NCBI GenBank assembly: GCA_030605865.1
Contig: JAUWHN010000011.1
Location: 1 to 27,381 of the forward strand
Direction: 5' to 3'
DNA: 27,381 nucleotides
Origin: Candidatus Portnoyibacteriota bacterium
Lineage (GTDB): Bacteria > Patescibacteriota > Minisyncoccia > RBG-13-40-8-A > JAUWHN01
Shown here: one piece after another, positions 1-5,788 of the stretch
Layout of the letters: each line of letters begins with the position of its first letter
Position numbering within the stretch: position 1 is the stretch's first letter
Program-made: the position numbers and the translations under genes
The notes under the pieces: generated by a model
What the model was told of the DNA's origin: nothing
Databases searched by the model: none
Seen by the model: only the letters and a program-made list of their open reading frames with translations

Positions 1-843
1 GGCGGTGATACTAATGGCGACGGGGATTGGGCTGAGCATTGTAGGACAAAAGATCCTGATGACAATACTTATCGCGATTGCCCCGAAGCCGGTGAGTGGG
101 GGCAGATTATTTTTACTCCCACTTCAACTAATTCTTCTTTAAAATATGCGATTATCAGATACGGAGGACGAGAGTGGGCCGAGGCGCCGGTTCACTCCAG
201 ACCGGATTACGTTTTAAAAATTGAGGACAGTGATTTGACTTTAGCCGATTCAATAATTGAAGATAATACTGGCGGATTTGAGCTCACAAATTCTAATTCT
301 CTTATAGCCAGAACAACTTTTAGGGATCATCGGTATTCTATGCCTTTTAGTTCTTGGGTTAGCACCGGTCTTCGCTTGGTTTCTTCCAGGCCGACAATTG
401 ATTTTGCTACTTTTTTAAACAACAGTTTAGGCCTCTATATTGATCCCTTTTCTTGGCCAACTTTACTTAATTTAGTTTTTGACTGGAACAATAGAGATGC
501 TCAAGATTTGCGGCCCGAACCAGAACCCGAGCCGGAAGCCAATGTAGAAATAATTTATATTTTTTATGATGGGGTAGAGGAAGGCGAGGCAGATGAGTAT
601 GTGGAGATTGAAAACACTGGGGACGCGGCAGCGGATTTGGAAAACTGGACTTTAAGCGACGAAGCCGAGCATACCTATACTTTTCCATCTTATAATTTAG
701 AACCCGGCCAGAGTATAAAAGTTTATACCAATATGGGAGAATTCAGTTTTGGAAGAGGCGTAGCCGTATGGAACAACACCGGCGGCGACACGGCTTATTT
801 GAAGGATGGGGAAGGGGAGTTGGTTGATAGTTATAGTTATTGA
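1..843 (+). CDS. Secreted lamin-tail-domain protein, C-terminal part (5' end outside window)
   Basis: The reading frame is open from base 1, so the gene starts upstream of the window; the first internal TTG at 235 is not a credible start. The visible 280 residues begin with a Ca-binding-like run DTNGDGD and short hydrophobic/Asn-rich repeats (SLKYAIIRYGG, SIIEDNTGGFELTNSN) that look like turns of a parallel beta-helix. A Glu-Pro linker follows at about residues 171-178, then a lamin-tail domain (YVEIENTGDAAADLENWTLSD, WNNTGGDTAYLKDGEGELVDSYSY at the very C-terminus). Lamin-tail domains at C-termini are known from bacterial surface and secreted proteins. A role at the cell surface is inferred. 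No clear terminator follows the TGA at 841. Confidence 0.8.
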   Translation, partial: GGDTNGDGDWAEHCRTKDPDDNTYRDCPEAGEWGQIIFTPTSTNSSLKYAIIRYGGREWAEAPVHSRPDYVLKIEDSDLTLADSIIEDNTGGFELTNSNSLIARTTFRDHRYSMPFSSWVSTGLRLVSSRPTIDFATFLNNSLGLYIDPFSWPTLLNLVFDWNNRDAQDLRPEPEPEPEANVEIIYIFYDGVEEGEADEYVEIENTGDAAADLENWTLSDEAEHTYTFPSYNLEPGQSIKVYTNMGEFSFGRGVAVWNNTGGDTAYLKDGEGELVDSYSY

Positions 844-880
844 AATAAGGGCATTTCTGTTGGGGTTTAAGGATTTACTT

Positions 881-909
881 TTGACATTATTTTAGGATTA
901 TGATAGGAT
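881..909 (+). promoter_or_regulatory. Promoter for the 945 gene
   Basis: TTGACA at 881-886, a 17-nt spacer and TAGGAT at 904-909 with an extended TGA just before the -10. The sequence after it (GAACGTTGAGC, then CTTTAACAAAGGAGG) resembles the leaders of the 2340 and 2834 genes, so this promoter belongs to the same family as the other four in the island. Confidence 0.75.
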
Positions 910-944
910 AGAACGTTGAGCTATCTTTAACAAAGGAGGGACAA

Positions 945-1280
945 TTGTCCAAGAAAAAAGAAATAGAATGGGAAAGCTGGGGTGTTCAACCTCGCGAAGA
1001 TGGCGTTAAACGAATCACAGATCCTTTTCATTGTCTTTATTGTAACTGTACCTCATCCGAGTTAACATTTCATCAGTTTATGATTGGATATTCAGCAGAT
1101 ACAAACTTTATAGTAATGGAATGTCCAGGATGTTTTGGAAAATTTTATCATCACATTGATCAAGGTAATATTAATGCAGTTACGCTTATAGTAGAAGATG
1201 GAAACAAGGACTTTTTTAAAGTTCCTGGCACATATGAAAAACTTTCAAAAATGATTGAGAGACAAAAAAAGAAGAAATGA
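945..1280 (+). CDS. Small zinc-ribbon-like orphan protein
   Basis: A 111-residue protein of unknown function. The start is a TTG placed 5 nt after a strong SD (AAGGAGGG, 933-940), which decides the start despite the rare codon. It has a CLYC pair near residue 30 (with another Cys two residues later) and a CPGC pair about 30 residues further on, the spacing expected for a zinc ribbon, and a Lys-rich C-terminus. There is no signal peptide or membrane segment, so it is probably cytoplasmic and may bind nucleic acid; that is inference. It is monocistronic, with its own promoter at 881-909 and a terminator directly overlapping the stop codon. Confidence 0.75.
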   Translation: MSKKKEIEWESWGVQPREDGVKRITDPFHCLYCNCTSSELTFHQFMIGYSADTNFIVMECPGCFGKFYHHIDQGNINAVTLIVEDGNKDFFKVPGTYEKLSKMIERQKKKK

Positions 1281-1319
1281 GGGGTTTTTTAATTAAGCCA
1301 AAAAGACCTCTCTTTTTTT
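1279..1319 (+). terminator. Rho-independent terminator after the zinc-ribbon gene
   Basis: Hairpin with GAGG and TTTTT pairing to AAAAA and CCTC across a small internal mismatch, followed by TCTTTTTTTA. It begins inside the stop codon. Confidence 0.7.
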
Positions 1320-1334
1320 ATCCCCAAAACTTTC
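1317..1334 (+). repeat. Terminator-tail repeat, copy 1
   Basis: TTTATCCCCAAAACTTTC, repeated with one change (TTTATCCTCAAAACTTTC) at 2238-2255, both directly after a terminator T-run. Suggests that these intergenic blocks were copied together. Confidence 0.7.
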
Positions 1335-1345
1335 GGAGGCGTATA

Positions 1346-1376
1346 TTATTTATTCCTCCAACTCAATAAATGGCGT
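1346..1376 (+). repeat. Intergenic repeat R1 (truncated copy)
   Basis: Carries ATTCCTCCAACTCAATAA followed by ATGGCGT, the left half of the palindrome found intact in copies at 1576 and 2688. The match stops after ATGGCGT, and a promoter -35 box follows 2 nt later. Confidence 0.8.
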
Positions 1377-1378
1377 AG

Positions 1379-1406
1379 TTGACAACTTATTCCAACTCGT
1401 TATACT
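1379..1406 (+). promoter_or_regulatory. Promoter of the candidate ncRNA
   Basis: TTGACA at 1379-1384, a 16-nt spacer and TATACT at 1401-1406. No open reading frame follows; the predicted start is near 1412. The same TTGACA-16-TATACT arrangement precedes the second structured-RNA candidate at 3658-3685. Confidence 0.65.
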
Positions 1407-1411
1407 AGAAG

Positions 1412-1585
1412 TAGTTAGTACCTTTTGGGAAACGCCTAAGAATTATCTGCCTCTCAATCTCATTCTAAGCTTAAGCATCTATATCTCCACTTTTAGCTTA
1501 TTGTTTAAGCGAAGGCTATGGCGTTTCCCACCTGTTCTTTTATCGAAATATTGCGCCCTTGTTTCGGCAAGGGCCTTATTTATTC
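1412..1585 (+). ncRNA. Candidate structured non-coding RNA, about 170 nt
   Basis: This 440-base stretch between genes holds no credible ORF but has a complete transcription unit: the promoter at 1379-1406, an 11-bp closing helix (1426-1436, TGGGAAACGCC, with 1520-1530), an inner helix GCTTAAG/TTTAAGC (1469-1475 with 1504-1510), and a terminator (1555-1580). The asymmetric unpaired region between outer and inner helices is loosely like the central bubble of 6S RNA, but I cannot assign it to a family by eye. It could instead be a lineage-specific regulatory RNA. The boundaries are predicted from the promoter and terminator. Confidence 0.5.
1555..1580 (+). terminator. Terminator of the candidate ncRNA
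   Basis: Perfect 7-bp stem GCCCTTG (1555-1561) and CAAGGGC (1568-1574) with loop TTTCGG, followed by the moderately T-rich CTTATTTATT, which is also the start of repeat R2. Confidence 0.65.
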
Positions 1586-1599
1586 CTCCAACTCAATAA

Positions 1600-1630
1600 T
1601 AATATGGCGTCATTCAATGACGCCATATTA
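1600..1630 (+). promoter_or_regulatory. Perfect 31-bp palindrome upstream of the 1720 promoter
   Basis: Arms TAATATGGCGTCATT (1600-1614) and its exact complement (1616-1630) around a single C. It ends 20 nt before the -35 box and has no T-run, so it does not look like a terminator. Operator, or stem at the end of a read-through transcript, are the options. Confidence 0.7.
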
Positions 1631-1650
1631 CGTAAAAGGTGGTCAATTAC

Positions 1651-1679
1651 TTGACAAAACATTGGGATGGGAGTATAAT
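1651..1679 (+). promoter_or_regulatory. Consensus promoter for the 1720 gene
   Basis: TTGACA (1651-1656), 17-nt spacer AAACATTGGGATGGGAG, TATAAT (1674-1679): a perfect sigma-70 type match. The spacer sequence itself is shared with the promoters at 2758 and 3196. Confidence 0.85.
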
Positions 1680-1719
1680 GAAAAGTAAGTCAAAAATCAA
1701 AACAAGGAGGTATTAACAA

Positions 1720-2190
1720 ATGAAAAAAACAAAATTCTGGTTGGAACTTCTGTTTGGCTTGTTGCTTCTTTTTCTCGCAATCTTTTTGGTACACGTTGGT
1801 GTAAGTGAAAAAGTAGATATCGACGACTTGGTACTCTTTTATGTTTTTGCGGCCCTCTTTTTCTTTATAGGTGTGCTTTTTCTTATGGCGGCAGGTGGTT
1901 GCATGGCGAGAGGATTTCGGAGAGATTATTTATTAGATAGGATGGAATACAGAAAAGACATTGAATCTCGTGGCAAAGGCAATGACTATGTCAGATTGTT
2001 ATTATCCGAAGCTGATAAAGAGAATAGCTTTCATCCTTCTATAAGTTTCCATTCAATCCACGGCGGTCAGCTTTTAGACAAAAACGGCCATATGTTAACG
2101 AAGCTTCCAGAAACCTTTCTTGTAAGGAAGACGGAAAAAGAAGGAAAAACCGTATATCATATTTTGCCAACCAGAACAAATGAAGCGTAG
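1720..2190 (+). CDS. Small two-helix membrane protein, unknown function
   Basis: A 156-residue protein. Two hydrophobic segments (about residues 8-27 and 40-60) form a helical hairpin separated by a short acidic loop (EKVDIDDL), followed by a basic stretch (ARGFRRDYLLDR) and a soluble, charged C-terminal half of about 95 residues that should lie in the cytoplasm by the positive-inside rule. I recognise no family. The ATG follows a clear SD (AAGGAGG, 1704-1710). It is monocistronic, with its own consensus promoter and a GC-rich terminator. It is part of the island of promoter-related orphan genes. Confidence 0.75.
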   Translation: MKKTKFWLELLFGLLLLFLAIFLVHVGVSEKVDIDDLVLFYVFAALFFFIGVLFLMAAGGCMARGFRRDYLLDRMEYRKDIESRGKGNDYVRLLLSEADKENSFHPSISFHSIHGGQLLDKNGHMLTKLPETFLVRKTEKEGKTVYHILPTRTNEA

Positions 2191-2203
2191 CTTCTGAATT
2201 CTC

Positions 2204-2241
2204 GGGGGTCAGGATTTCGGTCTTGCCCCCCCCTTTTTTTT
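2204..2241 (+). terminator. Terminator after the 1720 gene
   Basis: GGGGG plus CAGGA pairs with TCTTG plus CCCCC (one bulged T), loop TTTCGG, then CCC and an 8-T run. Confidence 0.8.
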
Positions 2242-2255
2242 ATCCTCAAAACTTT
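2238..2255 (+). repeat. Terminator-tail repeat, copy 2
   Basis: TTTATCCTCAAAACTTTC, matching 1317-1334 at 17 of 18 positions. It lies between the terminator of one island gene and the promoter of the next. Confidence 0.7.
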
Positions 2256-2270
2256 CAAGGGGTAAAAGTA

Positions 2271-2298
2271 TTGACAAATTATTGGATTGTGATAGAAT
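2271..2298 (+). promoter_or_regulatory. Promoter for the 2340 gene
   Basis: TTGACA (2271-2276), 16-nt spacer, TAGAAT (2293-2298) with an extended TGA. The bases that follow (AGAATGTTGAG) match the start of the 945 leader (AGAACGTTGAG). Confidence 0.8.
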
Positions 2299-2339
2299 AG
2301 AATGTTGAGTTCTTAAATAATTTATTTTCAGGAGGAATT

Positions 2340-2621
2340 ATGACAGTAAAAGAAAAAGATAAAAAAAGTGTAGTGGTTCTTATTAACTCAGACCCTAGTG
2401 TTAAGGATAAGATTAATAACACAATCCGTGAATTTCTTAAAGAAAAAGGATTAACGACTGGGAAAGAACCCATAGATAAGCCTATTTCAAGCCCATTTAT
2501 TGTTTTTGTCCTTAAAAGAGAGCAGATTGTCTCTCTTAATTTATCTCTTTTTAAAAAAGAATTTTCTGAGAAAACAGGTTTTGTTGCTGAAGAGAATTTT
2601 ATAGTCGTAATCAGGCATTAA
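2340..2621 (+). CDS. Small soluble orphan protein
   Basis: A 93-residue protein with no recognised family. It is rich in Lys and Glu at the N-terminus, has two hydrophobic beta-like strands (VVVLIN near residue 11; FIVFVLKRE near residue 51) and ends in FIVVIRH, so a small alpha/beta fold is plausible. No signal peptide, membrane helix or Cys pair. The ATG is preceded by GGAGG at 2331-2335, 4 nt away. It is monocistronic with its own promoter and terminator. Function unknown. Confidence 0.7.
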   Translation: MTVKEKDKKSVVVLINSDPSVKDKINNTIREFLKEKGLTTGKEPIDKPISSPFIVFVLKREQIVSLNLSLFKKEFSEKTGFVAEENFIVVIRH

Positions 2622-2653
2622 TAAAAATCTTAGAGATAAACCAAGTCTTTTTA

Positions 2654-2692
2654 AGCCCCTGGTTCAGGTCAACTGTACTGGGGTGCTTTTTT
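2654..2692 (+). terminator. Terminator after the 2340 gene
   Basis: AAGC and CCC at the left pair with GGG and GCTT at the right around a bulged T, followed by TTTTTTATT. The base of this hairpin is the same as that of the terminator at 3120-3184, while the apical halves differ. Confidence 0.65.
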
Positions 2693-2796
2693 ATTCCTCC
2701 AACTTAATAAATGGCGTCATTGAATGACGCTATTTTACGCAAAGAGCAGTTAATTGCTTGATAAATTATTGGTATGGGTGTAAAATGGAAAGTAAG
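2688..2796 (+). repeat. Intergenic repeat R3 with promoter
   Basis: Begins in the T-run of the preceding terminator with ATTCCTCCAACTTAATAA, then a palindrome (2711-2733, ATGGCGTCATT g AATGACGCTAT) and the promoter of the 2834 gene. Compared with R2 the palindrome has one arm changed so that a G-C pair becomes G-T, and the central base is G instead of C. Confidence 0.8.
2758..2786 (+). promoter_or_regulatory. Promoter for the 2834 gene
   Basis: TTGATA (2758-2763), 17-nt spacer AATTATTGGTATGGGTG, TAAAAT (2781-2786). The spacer is homologous to those at 1657-1673 and 3202-3218. Confidence 0.8.
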
Positions 2797-2833
2797 CGTG
2801 GTGCTTATGATTCTTTAACAAAAGGAGTAAACA

Positions 2834-3121
2834 ATGAATGAAACAGAATTTAAAGCAGGAGAACTTTACAAGATTATTGATGTAGGAGAAGGATCTATTG
2901 CTTATCATCCAAACAAAGATGATTATATTAACAAGATAGTTAAACTTATTTATTTCTTTGGCAAGTGGAAAAGCGGCTGGGTAGGATGCAATATTACTTT
3001 CCAGCAGGACTTCACATTGACAGATAAGAGAACTGGAAAAAAAATTCATCGTAAAAAAGGATGGTGGGCTTCTTTTCACGAGGTCAAATTAGAAAAAGTC
3101 CAAATCTTTCTTCTCTACTAA
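2834..3121 (+). CDS. Small basic orphan protein, beta-rich
   Basis: A 95-residue protein. The ATG follows AAAGGAG at 2821-2827. The pattern of short strands (AGELYKIIDVG, KIVKLIYFFG, WVGCNITFQ, DFTLTDKRTGKKI, WWASFHEVKLEKVQIF) suggests a small beta-barrel of the SH3-like kind; this is a guess from strand spacing only. No membrane helix or signal peptide. The stop codon TAA is part of the terminator stem. It is monocistronic under the R3 promoter. Function unknown. Confidence 0.7.
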   Translation: MNETEFKAGELYKIIDVGEGSIAYHPNKDDYINKIVKLIYFFGKWKSGWVGCNITFQQDFTLTDKRTGKKIHRKKGWWASFHEVKLEKVQIFLLY

Positions 3122-3184
3122 GCCCCTAACTCATCAACCTTTATAATGGGTTGTCCAAAACAAATGAGTTAGGGTGCTTTTTTA
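3120..3184 (+). terminator. Terminator after the 2834 gene
   Basis: Long stem: AAGC plus CCCTAACTCAT pairs with ATGAGTTAGGG plus GCTT (one bulged T), then a TTTTTT run. It overlaps the stop codon. Confidence 0.85.
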
Positions 3185-3195
3185 TTTCAAAACCC

Positions 3196-3224
3196 TTGAC
3201 AAAATATTGATATGGGTGTATAAT
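3196..3224 (+). promoter_or_regulatory. Consensus promoter for the 3291 gene
   Basis: TTGACA (3196-3201), 17-nt spacer AAATATTGATATGGGTG, TATAAT (3219-3224). A 15-bp palindrome, TGTGGAA g TTCCACA (3240-3254), lies just downstream of the predicted start at about 3231, a classical operator position. Confidence 0.85.
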
Positions 3225-3290
3225 GTAGATATTGAAGAGTGTGGAAGTTCCACAAATCTTTTCTTTGACAATTTTTATTGGAGGAAAAAG

Positions 3291-3566
3291 ATGAAAACTT
3301 CTAAGAAAGTTTTGATTATTGTCTTAGTGTTTACAGTCTTTTTAATATTCATATTGATATTAGCGGCTTATGGGAGTTGGATTGTAAATGCGGTTGTTCA
3401 TGTAGCTACTGCTCTTTTTCAGGGGATTGTTTCTCTGTTTGAGTTTATTTTCTACCCGGATGGATTTTTCCAGCTTTTCGGACCCGTTGGTTCCGGCTTG
3501 GTTATTGGCTTGATAATGGTCTTGATGGTTTTGATTGTTAGGAAACTTTTAGTAATAAAAGTGTAG
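3291..3566 (+). CDS. Small two-helix membrane protein, unknown function
   Basis: A 91-residue protein starting MKTSKKVLIIVLV. A longer frame opens at 3174, but the ATG at 3291 has GGAGG at 3280-3284 and a promoter that would start transcription near 3231, so the longer version would not be transcribed. Two strongly hydrophobic segments (about residues 7-32 and 67-88) flank an amphipathic middle containing FEFIFYPDGFFQLFGP, with a basic N-terminus and C-terminus. Its size and layout resemble small membrane-acting peptides such as holin-like or toxin-like proteins, but no family is recognised. Monocistronic. Confidence 0.7.
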   Translation: MKTSKKVLIIVLVFTVFLIFILILAAYGSWIVNAVVHVATALFQGIVSLFEFIFYPDGFFQLFGPVGSGLVIGLIMVLMVLIVRKLLVIKV

Positions 3567-3599
3567 TAGGAAATAAGTCATTATTTGAAACAAGAATGG

Positions 3600-3630
3600 G
3601 GGCTACTTAATAAAGTAGTCCTTTCGTTTT
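3600..3630 (+). terminator. Terminator after the 3291 gene
   Basis: GGGCTACTT (3600-3608) pairs with AAGTAGTCC (3613-3621) around loop AATA, followed by TTTCGTTTT. Confidence 0.75.
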
Positions 3631-3657
3631 AATGTTATTTCAAAGAGGGGAATTTTA

Positions 3658-3685
3658 TTGACACCTTTATTTCATTTGTTATACT
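3658..3685 (+). promoter_or_regulatory. Promoter of the second structured-RNA candidate
   Basis: TTGACA (3658-3663), 16-nt spacer, TATACT (3680-3685), the same layout as the promoter at 1379-1406 and different from the five island-gene promoters. Predicted start is about 3692. Confidence 0.65.
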
Positions 3686-3691
3686 AAATTT

Positions 3692-3766
3692 GCCGGCGGA
3701 CTAGCACCCACAAAAGACGTAGATTTGGGGTTTGTACTTCCGCCGGCTTTCGGTTTTAAAAAGCCA
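3692..3766 (+). ncRNA. Candidate small structured RNA or leader
   Basis: The predicted transcript begins at a perfect 9-bp stem, GCCGGCGGA (3692-3700) with TCCGCCGGC (3739-3747). Inside it ACCC-A-CAAA pairs with TTTGGGGT (8 bp with a bulged A) around loop AGACGTAGA. A T-rich stretch (TTTCGGTTTT) and a possible second hairpin GGCTTT/AAAGCC follow. It could be a short independent RNA of 60-75 nt or a 5' leader of the metalloprotease gene; a separate promoter close to 3814 favours the first. No match to a known family is recognised. Confidence 0.45.
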
Positions 3767-3776
3767 CCTCGCAAAA

Positions 3777-3806
3777 TTGGTGATGAGATGGATAATATGA
3801 TAAAAT
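3777..3806 (+). promoter_or_regulatory. Promoter of the metalloprotease gene, leaderless
   Basis: TTGGTG (3777-3782), 18-nt spacer, TGA-TAAAAT with the hexamer at 3801-3806. The ATG is at 3814, 7 nt after the -10, so transcription would start at or next to the A of the start codon. Confidence 0.55.
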
Positions 3807-3813
3807 ATAAAAG

Positions 3814-5775
3814 ATGAGGAAGATAGCGAAAATTTCAACTGTTATTGTTGTTTTGTTTTTTGTTTTTCATATTCCGGTTTCTTTTGCTGATATTCTGGGC
3901 GAGAGCAAGACTTTTAACGTTGATTCAACTTATGATTCCGAGGGAAGAACTCAAGTTGTTGCCACTGTTAAGCGTGTTAGCGAACGGGCTTATTTTTATA
4001 TAGAAAATAAATGGTGGAATTCATTAAATTCTTATGAAAGGAGCCAGGCCGAGGAAAGCTTAAGGAGTTTGGCCACTGAATTCGATGAAGTTATTTATCC
4101 GGAATTAACTGAGTTTTTCGGCGATATCTGGGATCCTGGAATTGATAATGATTCCCGGATTACTATTTTAATGACCGAGCTTGAAGAAAACGCTGGCGGC
4201 TATTTTAATTCCTGCCATGAGTATACTCGTTCTCGCTGCAGCCGCTCCAATGAACGGGAAATGATTCATGTTAATGTTGACTTTATTTTTGATCGCAAGC
4301 TCAAAGGATTTATTGCTCATGAATTGCAGCATTTGATTAGCTGGAATCAGAAAGAAAAGATAGCTGTGCTTAAAGAGGATATATGGTTGAACGAGATGAG
4401 GAGCGAATATGTTTCCAGTTTACTCGATTATGACGACCCCTATTCGGAAAGCATGTTGGAAATGAGAGTAAAGAACTTTTTGGACGATCATCGTAATCCC
4501 TTGGGAGAATGGAAGGGAGAGTCAGGCGATTACGGAGTAATTGCTCTTTTGGGGAATTATATAGCTAATCAGTTTGGCGAGAATTTATTTTCTTTAATGT
4601 CTAAAAATAATTTAGTTGGTATAACCAGTATTAATAAGGCCTTTCAGGAAGCTGGCTATACTGAGGATTTTGGTGAAGTTTTTACTAACTGGAGCCTGGC
4701 TAATTATTATAATAGTTTGGCAATAGGTCGGGGTGGAAAATATGGTTATACCAATCCGTATCTTAAAAGAATTCATATTTCACCAACCTTAAATAGATTT
4801 TATTCTTACAGCGTTGTTAATTTTTCAGAGGAAGTCAAAGATTGGTCTCCTCGTTGGTATCTGTTTCAAAATAAATTATCTTCTCAAGACGAATCCATTG
4901 CTTTAAAAATAGAATTCGAGAGTTCTAATCAAAAAACTAATTTTAGAGTGCCTTATGTGATTCATTATAAAGATGGTAGCTATGAAATAGGGCATTTTAT
5001 AAATCTCGAGAATCAGGCTGGGGCTGTTTATATCTTTAATTTTGCCAAAGATGTCGGGTCCGTGTTAGTGGTGCCAGCAAATCATTCAAAAACAGCTAAT
5101 TTTACTAATAGTGATTCTTCAACCCGATTTACCCTGAAAGCTTCAACAGTTGTTGTTAATCAACCAGTGATTAGCAGTATTTCTCCTTCTGAAGGCCCGC
5201 TCTCTGGTAATAATACAGTTGTGATTAAAGGAGGTAATTTTCAAAGAGGAATTGAAGTTTATTTTGGCGGGGTGAAATCTCCAAATATTGTTTTTATAAA
5301 TGAAACGACATTGAATGTCGTTATTCCTCCCCATGAAGCTGGTTTTGTTAATGTTTGGTTAAGAAATCCTGATGAAAAAAGCAGTGTTTTTGCTCAAGGA
5401 TATGAGTATAGCAGGGGCATTATTACTGACGGTTCATTAATCAGGGCTAGAGGCGATTACAAAGTTTATATTGTCCAGGGCGGATACAAGCGTCATATTT
5501 TGGACGGCAGTATTTTTGATTTTTATGGGCATTTGAACTGGGCAAATATTATAGAAGTAACTCCGGAAGAACGGGATTTTTACAGAGACAGTGCCTGGTT
5601 CAGGGCAGCTGGCGATGCCAAAGTTTACGAAGTCAATAATGACAAGACCAAGCACTGGCTCAATATGACTGCTGAAGAGTTTTATGTTTCGGGCAGGAGA
5701 TGGGAAGGGGTTTTTGTAATAAATAATCAAGAGAGAGATTTTTATAGGACAGGAGCGAGCGTGCTTTATAGATAG
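3814..5775 (+). CDS. Secreted HExxH metalloprotease with TIG domain and KVY repeats
   Basis: A 653-residue exported protein. It has a signal peptide (hydrophobic residues 8-21, likely cleavage after SFA at 25). A catalytic domain carries HELQH at 169-173, with E194 in WLNEMRSEY as the probable third zinc ligand; the preceding DNDSRITILMTEL and NAGGYFN stretch fits M30/M6-like (hyicolysin-type) peptidases. An IPT/TIG immunoglobulin-like domain spans about 451-532 (SPSEGPLSGNNTVVIKGGNF). The C-terminus has two copies of an RAxGDxKVY repeat (from 540 and from 595), a motif I associate with CPR surface proteins. There is no SD; the -10 box lies 7 nt upstream, so the mRNA is probably leaderless. 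Extracellular or cell-surface protein degradation is inferred; the substrate is unknown. Confidence 0.8.
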   Translation: MRKIAKISTVIVVLFFVFHIPVSFADILGESKTFNVDSTYDSEGRTQVVATVKRVSERAYFYIENKWWNSLNSYERSQAEESLRSLATEFDEVIYPELTEFFGDIWDPGIDNDSRITILMTELEENAGGYFNSCHEYTRSRCSRSNEREMIHVNVDFIFDRKLKGFIAHELQHLISWNQKEKIAVLKEDIWLNEMRSEYVSSLLDYDDPYSESMLEMRVKNFLDDHRNPLGEWKGESGDYGVIALLGNYIANQFGENLFSLMSKNNLVGITSINKAFQEAGYTEDFGEVFTNWSLANYYNSLAIGRGGKYGYTNPYLKRIHISPTLNRFYSYSVVNFSEEVKDWSPRWYLFQNKLSSQDESIALKIEFESSNQKTNFRVPYVIHYKDGSYEIGHFINLENQAGAVYIFNFAKDVGSVLVVPANHSKTANFTNSDSSTRFTLKASTVVVNQPVISSISPSEGPLSGNNTVVIKGGNFQRGIEVYFGGVKSPNIVFINETTLNVVIPPHEAGFVNVWLRNPDEKSSVFAQGYEYSRGIITDGSLIRARGDYKVYIVQGGYKRHILDGSIFDFYGHLNWANIIEVTPEERDFYRDSAWFRAAGDAKVYEVNNDKTKHWLNMTAEEFYVSGRRWEGVFVINNQERDFYRTGASVLYR

Positions 5776-5788
5776 TTTACGAGGCTAT

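Larger units (their letters stand above)
1576..1690 (+). repeat. Intergenic repeat R2 with promoter (full copy)
   Basis: Starts with TTATTTATTCCTCCAACTC and continues through a palindrome, a promoter and the first bases of the transcript. It aligns with 2688-2796; the last 59 bases from the CG after the palindrome match at about 76% by hand count. The duplication therefore covers regulatory DNA and not coding sequence. Confidence 0.8.

Noticed and set aside
1346..2740. Integron attC-type gene cassettes
   Set aside because: The repeats lack attC R boxes in the expected inverted pairs, no integrase gene is in the window, and each gene has its own promoter, unlike integron cassettes.
3174..3290. 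Longer N-terminus for the 3291 gene
   Set aside because: The upstream start lies in the preceding terminator and before the promoter; GGAGG and the hydrophobic start favour 3291.
844..3630. Prophage remnant
   Set aside because: No integrase, capsid, terminase, tail or lysin genes; one small membrane protein of holin-like size is not enough.
3692..3747. tRNA or tRNA-like gene
   Set aside because: It has a 9-bp closing stem but only one inner helix, no T-loop consensus and no room for four arms.
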